A DNA stretch of 64,000 nucleotides, from positions 20,868,001 to 20,932,000 of the forward strand of contig CM069870.1 in assembly GCA_036172665.1 (NCBI GenBank). Direction: 5' to 3'. Shown here piece by piece: positions 36,353 to 46,760 of the stretch (its first letter is position 1; the number at the start of each line of letters is the position of its first letter). The position numbers were made by a program, and so were the translations under genes. This DNA is from Prosopocoilus inquinatus (Eukaryota; Arthropoda; Insecta; Coleoptera; Lucanidae). The notes below the pieces were generated by a model. That model was not told the DNA's origin and made no database searches. It saw only the letters and a list, made by a program, of their open reading frames with translations.

Positions 36353-38187
36353 TTATTTCGTGTGGTATTTTTCAAAACATTCTACATGTAAATGTGCATT
36401 ACACTTTCGACACATATGAATTGTGTGTTTATGGCAAATTTTACATCTTCTGCGTGCCTTAGATTCATGTGTTATTATAGAATGGCCATAATTATCAAAT
36501 CGAGCTTCAGTAATAGATGTAGTTGGTAGACTGTGATGAATGATTATAGCTTTTCCACATTTAATGAGGCGTAGAGCTATATAAGATTTAAAATCTAATT
36601 GCGAAATCTTAGTGTTGTTAGCTATATTGTATATTTTCCACGCATTGACCACTGTACTGTCGACAGAATTGATGAACACAGGCCACCACCATTTTTTCCC
36701 CAAAATTCTTGATCTATAATTAGCAATGCCATTGTCGTGTAGATCTACACCACCCATAAATTTGTTGTATTGAGATATTGCGTGTGGCTGCCCAATGTTT
36801 ATTTCTTTTTTTTTCTTTTCTATTATATCTTTTAACAGAATGTGCAGGTTGAACATTTAAATAATTGCTGCAAACAGTGACTACGGAATTATCATTCCAT
36901 CGTACGAAAGATATTTTTGAAATGTTATCGTACACTGAATCAAAACTCCCTCTCTCTTTCTTTGAGATGGTATTTACACTGTCTATCGGACAATTTTTTT
37001 TCTGTTGTCACGTATTGTTCCCGTAGCAAAAAAGCCTTTATTTTTTAGATGGGCAAACAAATCAAATGACGAAAAAAAATTATCAAAGAAAACTGTGTTG
37101 CAATGAGGATTTGCTACCACCGTCAATAAGTCTACAACTACTCGACCACTCAATCCTAATTCTAACGGGTGCTTTTTATTTTTATTTTCGGCCCCGCTGT
37201 ACGGTTTGGAATAAAATAAGTACCCATTTGACGAACAGAGGCACCAAAGCTTGAACCCGAACCTCACCGGTTTGCCCTTCATAAACATTTTACAGGAATG
37301 ACGTCCGAAATAAGGGATCATCTGTTCATCTACAGATAAATTATGACAAAATATGCCGAACTGAAGATTCTTTTTATTCATAAGATCAAGAAATGGCCTC
37401 ACCTTTGTAAATTTGTCTCATTTATCTAATGAAGTATTATCGGATAAATGAATATTTCTTTTTATGTTCTGAAATTTATTGCGACTCATTGTTGTTTTGA
37501 CTATTTCTATTCCTTTGTCTTCATCATTAGACCAGTACAGAGGTATTCGTGGTAATGTATGGTATCCGGAAAGTAGTACTATGCCCAAAAACTGTAAAAG
37601 CTATGTTTTGTCAAACTGAAAATTTTGACGATTGTTATCACGTGCGTATTTTAGTGAAAAAATTACAATTAGATCTACAACTTCATCATCAAAATACAAG
37701 AAAAATATTTCTAATGGTGTCTTTCCTGCAAAACGTTCACGGATAACCTGTTGATCGCAAACTTCTGTCGATACCGGAGAATGGGTGTAATCTATCTCAC
37801 CTTTTATCCATTTTGGATCACTAGATTTGATTGCTATAATTCTATGTCGTTTAGAAGCAAGAATTTCTTCATCGGAAGAATCAAATTGTTCATCTACGTT
37901 ATTTGCAGAACTTGGAAGTTGAACTTCAAAGGTACCAGCGATATCTGCTTCTAGATAATCTTCCACAGGCACATTTTCGTCGTCGATGTTCTCTTCATCT
38001 GTTAGTTCGTCGACAGCAGGAGGTATATAAACAGCATCAGCAACAGCTATAAAATTAGAAATATAAAAAAAATGCTTTGTTTTATGACAATAAAAAATAA
38101 CTTACCTCCTTTTCTTTCTGCTTCTAAGTTAAGAACTACTTCTTCGAGAGCAATCTCCAATTCTTTATTAGTTAAATAACGAGACAT
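36353..38187 (-). pseudogene. piggyBac transposase, frameshifted, with one intron
   Basis: The likely start is ATG at 38187 (MSRYLTNKELE). A 59 bp GT-AG intron is at 38047-38105 (donor GTAAGT, acceptor TTATAG). An acidic N-terminal region follows (DSSDEE). The catalytic core keeps the three expected Asp contexts: SVDEQM near 37340, VFFDNFFSSFD near 37100, and GGVDLHDN near 36745. The C-terminus (36353-36500) is a Cys/His cluster, CKICHKH...CRKCNAHLHVECF, as in piggyBac cross-brace domains. Breaks: a stop near 37403, a frame change at the A/T run near 36990, and another at the run near 36815. It closely follows family architecture but cannot be translated as is. Confidence 0.9.
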
Positions 38188-38325
38188 TTTATATACACTG
38201 GACACTTCTCACTTGCAAAACACAAAAATAAAATGAATTCTGCAGTGGCTGTCGCATATACTAAGAGCAAGTTCAGTCCTGCAAGAACTCGTCGTTCTGC
38301 AAAATATTACACGCGTAATCCCACT

Positions 38326-38341
38326 GGTGCATTATTGCACC
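38326..38341. repeat. piggyBac subterminal palindrome 3
   Basis: GGTGCATTATTGCACC followed by ACTGGTG. It lies just upstream of the transposase start, so it may also touch its promoter. Confidence 0.8.
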
Positions 38342-38670
38342 ACTGGTGTTCATAGTTATATTTTTTACATTATATGTAATTATTTCATCTTTCAAAATAA
38401 ATACAACAAAGAAAACACTTAAAAGTTGCAAATAAATAAGATATTGATGATAAATTTACTTTATAAAAATTTTTGTTGTTACTTTCAAGATCTTACCATC
38501 TGAAGGGTAAATTCTCTACCAATTTAATTAATAAAAAAAAGTCATCTTCGGAACATTTTATTATAATTGTTCTTGTGCATTCTTCTTAATAATATTACAG
38601 AAAAGCTATTGACGTACTCGCAAACGAAAAATATTGAACTATGATTATGCAAAAAATTTTTAGATGTTAT

Positions 38671-38686
38671 GGTGCGAAAACGCACC
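38671..38686. repeat. piggyBac subterminal palindrome 4
   Basis: GGTGCGAAAACGCACC followed by GATGGGA, adjoining the terminal inverted repeat. Confidence 0.8.
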
Positions 38687-38706
38687 GATGGGAGTTAATG
38701 GGTTAA

Positions 38707-38850
38707 TACTACGAAATGCCTGCGTATAACTGCTTCACGTAATTCTGCATTGTTGTTACAATTTAAAATACTCCCGTATTTTTATTTTTTACTGTGCTCC
38801 AGAAATACAAGTCAAGGGGTGTTAAATCCCAGGAACGGGGTGGCCACTGG
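38707..38850 (-). pseudogene. FB1 left-arm transposase tail
   Basis: The minus strand from 38850 reads QWPPRSWDLTPLDLYFWS, the PPRSPDLTPLDFFLWG-type block holding the last catalytic residue region of a Tc1/mariner-superfamily transposase. It continues as AELREAVIRRHFVV after a frame change. The piggyBac cuts it at TTAA. Beyond that element the tail resumes at 36008 and ends in CEHLL and a stop near 35925. Confidence 0.65.
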
Positions 38851-38881
38851 TTAACTGTATTTGTAACTGTTACTATTCAAA

Positions 38882-39053
38882 AGATGGTTTATTTGTGGGC
38901 ATAGTAAAAAATAAAAAATGTGAGTGTTTCAACTATAAAAACAAAAAATTACGTGAAACAGAGGTGCAGACATTGTATTAACCGAAATACCCTAAAAAGT
39001 GCATTCAGAAGTGTCGCAGAACGGTGTCAATTGTGTGTAGAGTTAATGGTCAG
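38882..39053 (+). pseudogene. FB1 right-arm transposase tail
   Basis: The plus strand reads LFVGIVKNKKCECFNYKN then LRETEVQTLY, and in a shifted frame SAFRSVAERCQLCVELMV. It corresponds to the same C-terminal region as the left arm, in the opposite orientation. A hAT insertion interrupts it at ATGGTCAG, and it continues at 40800 towards the right end. Confidence 0.6.
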
Positions 39054-39564
39054 TAGGGGTGGGCGATATTATACTTTCAATATCGGATATCGATAAATAA
39101 AAAATATCGATATTTATCGATATATCGATGTTAGCGATAATATAGGTAATATTGATACTATCAATTAAAATTATGTTGATATTTTTAAGTTACATATCGA
39201 AATAATATGCACAATATAAAAAACCTACAAACAGCAATGCAAGATTACAATAATACCGATATTGTCAATAATATATACCATTATCCCGGTAAATATCGAT
39301 ATATGAATACCTGAAAATAATAATATCGTTATTCGATTTATCGATACATCGATAAATTCTCGCGGTCCTAATCACAACGTAAAGAAAATGTTGAATAATT
39401 AATTAATTTCTAGGCAATAGTTATAAAAATAAAATATTAAAATATTATTATCAATGGTACAACTCGATGTTTACATATTCTGGATACTGATCTGAGGAAT
39501 AATCTTGCTAGCAGTATGTTTTTAAAATTAAAGTATATTCTTTTGAATAAGAGGAGAAGAATCT

Positions 39565-40309
39565 GGGTCTAGGACAATTCACCACCGTCGATTTGTCGTC
39601 GCCAATTCACCGTCGCCGATTCGTCGTAGGTACAATTCACCGCCGGAAAACTCGCCGTTGGTAAATTCGCCGTTAGAAGTTAACATAATTAATGGAAAAT
39701 AAAATAATTTGTTATTAATTAAATGTGATACATAGATAAAGAAACAGATAAAAAAATTTGGTCTTGCAGGAAGTATTCCTTATTCTTCAGGGTGTTCGTA
39801 AAATCCCTCCAATTCATCTTTTTTTATATTTTCAGATTCTGCTCAAAATCATATTGATTTTCATATCAATCAAAATCACTACACGTCAAAAGTCGACTGC
39901 TTTCATTGATTCATGAAAGCTCGTCATTTAAAATTATAAATTGAAAAAGGGGTTCCATTAAAAAAAATAATAGAATTACGATTATGTGTACGTACAGCAC
40001 CAATTTGTTCGTAATTTTGTGTTTTACGGCGGTCGCACTGTAATTAGGAATTTATTTTAACTTGACATAGAAAAACAATAGTAAAGTCCATTTTAATTTA
40101 CTTGAAACGTACTGAAATTATAGTTATTTTCTTCAATTCGCAGGTATAACTTGGATATTATCTAAAATGGTCAGAAAGTGTTTTATCAAGCTAAATAAAG
40201 CAGTAACATGGGACGGCGAATTGGGCGGACGGTAAATTGGATCGACGACGAATTGGTTCTACGACGAATTGGCGACGGTGAATCGGCGACGGCGAATCTT
40301 CCCATCCCC
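39565..40309. mobile_element. Mutator-like or foldback element inside hAT-E
   Basis: The ends are GGGTCTAGGACAATTCACC and, complemented, GGGGATGGGAAGATTCGCC. A perfect 9 bp duplication GAAGAATCT flanks it (39556-39564, 40310-40318). Each end is about 100 bp of tandem CGGCGAATTGG / ACGACGAATTGG-type motifs in inverted orientation. The 9 bp target favours Mutator. No transposase is seen, so the superfamily is inferred. Confidence 0.75.
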
Positions 40310-40599
40310 GAAGAATCTAGCTACTATTGTAACCAGGGGCGCGCCGTGCGGATGGGCAGTTTGTGTTCCGCATCAAGGACAATTTATATAAATTAATTAG
40401 TATTGCACAAATAACGATAAAAAAATAATTCGGGAGAAAGATAACGATAGCTTCTTTGAAGAGAATAAACCATAAAAATTAACAAAATTTCACACTTCTT
40501 CAACCGAAATTGTTTTTATTTTGCGACTCACATTTTCTTAATATTTTTAGGAATGTTACATTGTCGACAATATCAATAACATTGACTTCACTGATAATA

Positions 40600-40785
40600 T
40601 CGATAACTCTCATATATTGATAATACCGATAATATCGATAATATTGATAATACTGATAATATCAATAATATCGAATGTATTGATAATACCGATAATATTG
40701 ATAATATTGATATTTGAAATGGAAATATCGTTATTCGATAATTATGATATTATCGATAATATCGATATATCAATAAATTGTCGCA
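40600..40785 (+). repeat. GATAATATC-rich subterminal array of hAT-E
   Basis: Near-continuous GATAATAYCGATAATATTGATAAT motifs. The open frame here is low-complexity Ile repeats and not a protein. Confidence 0.8.
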
Positions 40786-41342
40786 GCCCTAATGGTCAGA
40801 CACTGAACATTTATTTTTATAACTTTCTTTTGTTTTATTGTTGTTTTGTAAGTAAAAGCAATTTTTGTTTTTCCTCGCTTGCTTAATTTAAAATAAAAAT
40901 AGGATTTTTTTTAATGTTTTTTTTTATTTAAGTATAGGTTGTTATACATGGTTGAAACGAGAAAAGAAATTGCTAATTAATCGTATACAAATCCAATAAG
41001 GCGTCCATTTAAAATAAGAAAGTTGCTATCAATATCTTGAAAGCCGCCATCTTGAATTTTATTTTGACTTAACTTTCGACTGTATTTCATCAAACCTGGT
41101 AACTTTTATATCAAACTTTTTTTTTCATATTTCTTATAATTACGAAGTTATGAGACATTGGGGAAAATAGTGATTTTCAGTTTTTCTGCGATAACATCGG
41201 AACTATTCGGAATTTTCAAATTTTCTCAACGGTGTCTGAATTAGCACATAAAACTGCAAACTATTGCCCATTTAACCAAATCTCTATCTTCGTGAATAAA
41301 AAAGTTACCCATGGTAGCCTACTCAATCTGGGACACGCTGTA

Positions 41343-42213
41343 GATCAAATCAAAGCATATTATTGTCAAGTTAGATTGTTTTTAGGGAAAACAGAACAAT
41401 GAAAAAAAAAACGTCGGAATTAATTTAAAACATTTAAAAACTATGTGTAATTTCATTTCGTTTGCGAAAGCCCAAAGTCAGTAAAGACTTCGCACGGATT
41501 AGGAAATGAGGTCAGGGAGTTTTCGCAATCAACGCATTATTTCGAATCAGGTATCAGATTTTTTCAAGTTCTAAGTACGCCCCTGAAACCCCCGACGTCA
41601 CTACGCTCAAGATGGAGGCTTTGGCGTGGTGACATGGTGGAACCGCCGTAACCTTTCATCGTCACATTGTTATTATTAATATGTTTCTGTAATGACTGAC
41701 GACGGCGACGCGGAACTGCTCATGGTTTTATTGAAGCCGCCATGGAAATTGTATTAAAAAAAAAAATAGCGACTGTGGCATCAAAAACTTTTCATTGAGC
41801 ATCTCAAGTAGCATATACAAGGTGCTGCTTATTGAACCGCAACATAGGAAATCACATGTTAATTTAAAGGTACTCGAATATTGGCTTCATTACAAAAATC
41901 CTGTTTTACTCAGCTTTTCAGAGTTTCAAAGTAGTGCCTTGAAAAGTAGCGAAATCCGACTTAACCACTTATTCACCGAGACTACAGAATTATTGTACAG
42001 CAAAACTACATATAGGTTTTTTGAGGTACAGTACAGTCTCACTAGTCTGGACACATATAGTTTTCTGCTACGCCGGATTTGCGAGGTGTCTGGACAGGCG
42101 AGGGTAATCATATGAACAGAGTTTATTGACTAATAATAAAATAAACTTCATGTGTTTAACTAAAATTCTTAAAAAGACAATTTAATACGGAAAAATATGT
42201 AGAATCAAGAAGA
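41343..42213. other. No gene recognised
   Basis: The frame at 41795-42115 has no known domain and no splice or start context that stands out. The rest is AT-rich. Confidence 0.4.
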
Positions 42214-42811
42214 ATCAACTAGAATCTGATTTACTAAGATCTAGAAAGAGAAAAATACGCCGCGTTCCTTTTTTCAAATAAACTGAGCTTAGGCTAGTTG
42301 AGATGAATTGCTCAGCTCACATCGAAAGTGAATGAAAATTTGTCTAAATGGAACGACTAAAAAGGGGAAAACTAAGGAAGTTCTTATGTCAAAATATGTC
42401 AAAATTTCAAACACGACACTTGTAAGTAATACGTTAAAAGACATTTAAGGATGTTTGAAACGTGTTTCTTTCAATTAAATGCGACTTCTTCAAGAAAAAA
42501 ACCTTTCAGCATCAACTAGAATCTGATTTACTAAGATCTAGAAAGAGAAAAATACGTCGCGTTCCTTTTTTCAAATAAACTGAGCTTAGGCTAGTTGAGG
42601 TGAGTTGCTCAGTTGACATAAAAAGTGAATGAAAATTTGTCTAAATGGAACGACTAAAAAGGGGAAAACTAAGGAAGTTCTTATGTCAAAATATGTCAAA
42701 ACTTCAAACACGACACTTGTAAATAATACGTTAAAAGACATTTAAGGATGTTTGAAACGGGTTTCTTTCAATTAAATGCGACTTCTTCAAGAAAAAAACC
42801 TTTCAGCATCA
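42214..42811 (+). repeat. Recent two-copy tandem duplication, period 297 bp
   Basis: TCAACTAGAATCTGATTTAC starts both copies (42215, 42512). The two differ by only a handful of bases. Both end CCTTTCAGCATCAA, which suggests recent duplication. Confidence 0.92.
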
Positions 42812-42814
42812 AAT

Positions 42815-43685
42815 ATTTTGTTAAGCAACATATGATTAATTTCCCCCACTATTAAGGGAGGAATACTCATTACTGATGAAGGGTTTGCGGTTCCTTCAAA
42901 TCGGTGAGGGGGGAAACAACTTCCTCACTTGTATTTCATCACTTCCAAGTAAAAGGAACGCGTAATTTCAACGATGGAGGGGAAGTGAGGTGAGATTATC
43001 CTAAAATCGGTGCAAAAGGAACGCGACTCTAGAAAGAGCAGGTCAGTGATTTCCCTGTTTTCACATCTGTAGAATCTGAATCAGTCCAACTAAATTCAAT
43101 TCCATCAATGATTCAGCTATACATAATTATTTTAGTCAGTCAAGAGTGTAAATCAATCAGAATCAAAGGGATTGAACTAGAATCTATCTATACTTCACGT
43201 GGCGCGTAAAGTTATTAGAAGTATTGAAACAAGTTTGACGATGAATTTTGATTTGCAGGAAAAATTAAACCGTCGATGCCTCCTAACGACAATTCCAGTA
43301 TTTCATGCACCGAAGTTTAAGTTTTATACTTAAAAAGACATTTTGTGACCTTAATAAAATGAAACTCCACTGTTGGTAACTGTTATCCAGCGAAATAGTT
43401 TTTAGAATATGTGTGAAAGAAGTCCACAGTAATTAGGCAACAAAATAGTTACTATAAACCTATTTTATAAGAGTCGTATAAGAGAAACGTCTATACAGCA
43501 TAAAAAGTAGTCTTAATATTACTTTATAAGCTGCTTTTTAGACACTTCTATATCATTATTTTGCTTTATTACGTGTGCCCATTTTGAACATTTAAGTGCT
43601 TTATTAATATCGAGAAAATGTTTATAAGAACAAATGATAAAGCTTTAAGTTTTAAAGGCTTGCTGTATAAATATTTATAAGTTTT
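42815..43685. other. No gene recognised
   Basis: Includes GGAACGCG motifs near 42955 and 43018. No frames with domains. Confidence 0.4.
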
Positions 43686-43999
43686 ATATGGTTACTTGGG
43701 GTGCAGCACCTTACATTATGGGATTATGAATTCAAATTAATCCTTACGTCATTTACGATTCTAGATACAATAAAATAAAACAATCTGGACCTCTTGGTTT
43801 TTGCATTGGCTAAACAGAATCTGCGTCTACTTTTTGTTTGTTTGTTTTTTTGTTACAAAAATACAAAATACTGGTACTTATTACATGTAAGAAAATGTAA
43901 ACTGCCTTTTCAGAATAATAAACCAATAAATAAGGACCCACGTAACAAATGACTATAAATCTGACATTTCGTGCCCACCTGTACATAAATACAACCTAA
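43686..43999 (+). repeat. Dispersed repeat R2, uninterrupted copy (empty site of hAT-A)
   Basis: It matches 428-730 plus 5082-5097 and has a single ATAAATAC at 43985-43992 where hAT-A inserted in the other copy. Confidence 0.88.
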
Positions 44000-44019
44000 A
44001 TTATCCCCGCATAAATTCC

Positions 44020-44456
44020 ATTTTAAACAGAGCGACCACGTGCTCACGATAATTTGTAGCCCCCAATATTTCAGGAAAAAATTCAAGGCGGCGGCGTGAG
44101 TTATGCCGTAACTTTATATTTACGATATTAATTTCCTCGCGCGTTTCCTCCTAGGCGAAAGTCATCGCTTCGGAAAGGTGGGCACGACGCTGCTCCTCAG
44201 ACGTTGAAGACCTAACGGCTGGGACGCCCGCCGTCGTCGTCAGCGGCGGCGGCGGCGGCGAAAGTTGCGTCTGGGGTGCGATGGCCTGATAGGATTGTGG
44301 CCGGGAGAGTCGTACCTGGATGGAGTTCCGGTCTCCAGATATTTTGCATTATTATCTTTCCTCTCGCCACTTTACTCATCCGCACGCGGAAGTCGGGGAA
44401 CTACGCGTTATCGGCGACCGGTCCTCGACTTCGTCCTTACTGCCTCGGATCTTCAA
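44020..44456 (+). other. CpG-rich candidate 5' exon ending at a splice-donor-like site
   Basis: The segment is GC-rich with a (CGG)n run at 44236-44258, and it ends at AA|GTGAGT (44457) followed by a pyrimidine microsatellite. Two overlapping frames begin at 44265 and 44276. Both have a short hydrophobic stretch (for example IFCIIIFPLATLL), so neither can be preferred. This is a weak exon call based on composition and one donor match. Confidence 0.2.
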
Positions 44457-44466
44457 GTGAGTTGCC

Positions 44467-44502
44467 TCTCTCTCTCTTTCTCTCTTTCTCTCCTTTTTCA
44501 TG
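44467..44502 (+). repeat. (CT)n / (CTTT)n microsatellite
   Basis: A pyrimidine run directly after the donor-like site at 44457. Confidence 0.8.
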
Positions 44503-44553
44503 GGTTTTAATGGAATTTTAATCTTTGTTTTGTAGTATGCAAAAATGAAGCAG

Positions 44554-46131
44554 AGCTTTCAGGTGTTTTTAGTTTTCCTTTCCCAAATTCCCCCACTTTT
44601 ATTTTTTTGGTATTTCATAATAGGCAATCCGCCGATAGCTCAGATTTAGCTCTGCGAAAGGCGATTTGTTTCGACCAGTTTGAGATGACCGCCTCGCTTG
44701 TCGCTATACGAAAACGGTTTCACGTTCGATTCCCAAAGAAATGCCCGATACAAGAAGATGTGTTTATTACCAGAAGACTATAAGAATGGAGCGACGAAAA
44801 CTTTCAGAAAAATGACTGAAGAAACACGTCGAACACTCGCATAACTTACCTGGGGATATTCACAAGCTTCTAATTAGGCAAAACTGCGCTAACGCCGCAA
44901 AATGTTTTTGAAACTTGAATAATTATGTGCCTTCGGACAATAACTGCCAAAAACAGGAAGAAACACTCAAACCAGCAAATTCTTCGACTGTTGTATCAAC
45001 AATACCAGAAGCCGAGATAGCCGCCGCAAGCGCGAAAATGATCATACCACGTGCGGAACCAGCCAATTTAAAATTAGCTTTCAGGTGTCTTTAGTTTTTC
45101 TTTCCCAAATACTCCCATAATTTGATTTTCTTTATTGCCGCAATCCACCTATAGCTCAGGTTTAGCTTTGCGAAAGGCGATTTATTTCGGTCAGTTTGAG
45201 ATGACTGCCTAGCTTGTCGCTATACGAAAACGGTTTCACGTTCGATTCCCAAAGAAATGCCCGATACAAGAAGATATGTTTATTACCAGAAGACTATAAG
45301 AAAGGAGTGACGAAAACTTTAAAAAAATGACTGAAGAAACACGTGGCACATTCGCATAACTTACCTGGGAATATTCAAAAGCTTCTAATTAGGCAAAATT
45401 GCGCTGACGCCGCAAAGTGTTTTTGAAACTTGAATAATTATTTGTCTTCGGACAATAACTGCCAACAACAGGAAGAAACACTCAAACAAGCAAACTCTTC
45501 GATTGCTGCATCAACAATACCAGGGGCCGAGATAGCCGCCGCAAGCGCGAAAATGAATATACCTCGTGCGGAACCAGCCAATCTTAATTTAGCTTTCAGA
45601 TATCTTTAGTTTCACTTTCCCAAATACTCCTATAATTTTTGGTACTTCATAATACTCGTGAAGATCTTCTTTACTGCCGCAATCCGCCAATAGCTCAGGT
45701 TTAGCTTTGCCAAAAGCTAAACCTTGTTTCGGTCAATGTTAAGATGACTGCCTCGCTTGTCGCTGTACGAAAACGATTTCACATTCGATTCCCAAAGCCC
45801 GATACAAGAAGATACGTTTATTGCCAGAAGACTATAACAAAGGAGCGACGAAAACTTTAAGAAAAATGACTGAAGAAACACGTCGGACATTCGCATAACA
45901 TACCTGGGTATATTCACAGGCTTCTAATTAGGCAAAATTGGGCTGACGCCGCAGAGTGGTTTTGAAACTTGAACTTTGAACTTATATCCCTTCGGACAAT
46001 AACTGCCAAAAAAGTAAAAAACGTTCAAAGCAGCAAACTCTTCGACTGCCGCATAAACAATGCCGAGATGATCGCCCGTAAGCGTTGCGAAAATGAACAT
46101 ACCACGTGCGAAACCAGCCAATCATAAATTA
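44554..46131 (+). repeat. Three-copy tandem repeat of about 520 bp with tRNA-like boxes
   Basis: AGCTTTCAGRTRTYTTTAG starts the units at 44554, 45076 and 45591 (periods 522 and 515). Each has TAGCTCAGNTTTAGC (A box-like) and, some 75 nt on, GTTCGATTCCC (B box-like; in copy 1 44724-44734). AATTAGGCAAAAYTGNGCT and GGAACCAGCCAAT occur later in the unit. Point differences and small deletions are spread along all copies. No protein frame is conserved. Confidence 0.85.
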
Positions 46132-46541
46132 GAATAACAGAATAACATTCCGGGAATGAAATACAATCGCATGTCTGCGATTAGGGAAATGCCGATTAAC
46201 AGAATCAGGAAGTAATAGATGAAATAGAATATGTAGAAACGACTGGAATAGATTATTGCGAAAATGGCACCATCTTGATGGCATTCAAAACAAAATTATG
46301 AAAATTGAACACGAACCACCATCGGCATCTTCAATTTCAATATGGTCGAACAAAATCGTTCACCATGTATAAGTAAACATAGTTGCTATCAAATCAGACT
46401 TTCAGCAACTGCCCACTTGGACCTTTAACACTAAGTTAGAGTTTATTTTTTTTAGAATCATCGTAATCAGTTAATTAAAAAAATGTAAAGTCAAGATTGC
46501 TTGATTGGAAATCATACATTCGGCAGACTTCTATCACATGG

Positions 46542-46760
46542 TCATGAGCAGGGAAAAGAATTTAGGCCACCTGTTCCGAGAAATATACGAAAAATTATTA
46601 CTTGGACTGTATCAACCTCGCCCACAACGTGTGAATGCTCGCATTGCACTCCTTCCCCTTCCATTCAATAATAATTCAATGCATCGCATCGGAGGTCGCC
46701 GAAAGGTGTGAAAGAATTGTCCAACACTAAGTGGCCTGAATTCTTTTCCCTGGTCATGAG
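46542..46760. mobile_element. Possible MITE with 29 bp inverted ends
   Basis: TCATGAGCAGGGAAAAGAAT at the left and its near-complement at 46731-46760 (extended by TYAGGCCAC) bracket about 160 bp. No target duplication is clear. The frame at 46505-46711 crosses it and has no motif. Confidence 0.5.

Larger units (their letters stand above)
36009..38706 (-). mobile_element. piggyBac-type element inserted in FB1
   Basis: TTAA lies at both edges (36009-36012, 38703-38706). The internal ends CCCATATAATCCCA and CCCATTAACTCCCA are inverted repeats. The transposase remnant on the minus strand fills 36353-38187. Four 16 bp palindromes GGTGC-N6-GCACC lie inside the ends, two per side. The insertion splits the FB1 left-arm coding remnant exactly at TTAA. 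Confidence 0.9.
39054..40791. mobile_element. Non-autonomous hAT element (hAT-E) in FB1
   Basis: The left end is TAGGGGTGGGCGATATTATA and the right end, complemented, is TAGGGCTGCGACAATTTATT. A perfect duplication ATGGTCAG flanks it (39046-39053, 40792-40799). The subterminal regions are made of TATCGATA motifs. It hosts the Mutator-like element at 39565-40309 and has no transposase. Confidence 0.9.
35398..41340. mobile_element. Foldback Tc1/mariner-type element (FB1) hosting nested insertions
   Basis: The ends are CAGTGTGTCCCGGATTGAG and, complemented, CAGCGTGTCCCAGATTGAG, flanked by TA (35396-35397, 41341-41342). The outer ~540 bp on each side are long inverted repeats. Without the piggyBac (36013-38702 plus TTAA) and the hAT (39054-40791 plus 8 bp) it is about 1.5 kb. 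Both arms encode the C-terminal part of the same transposase type, reading outward, so it looks like two 3' halves joined head to head. Confidence 0.85.

Noticed and set aside
40617..40886. 89-residue Ile-rich frame
   Set aside because: It is the GATAATATC subterminal array of hAT-E running into the foldback arm; only its last third echoes the transposase tail.
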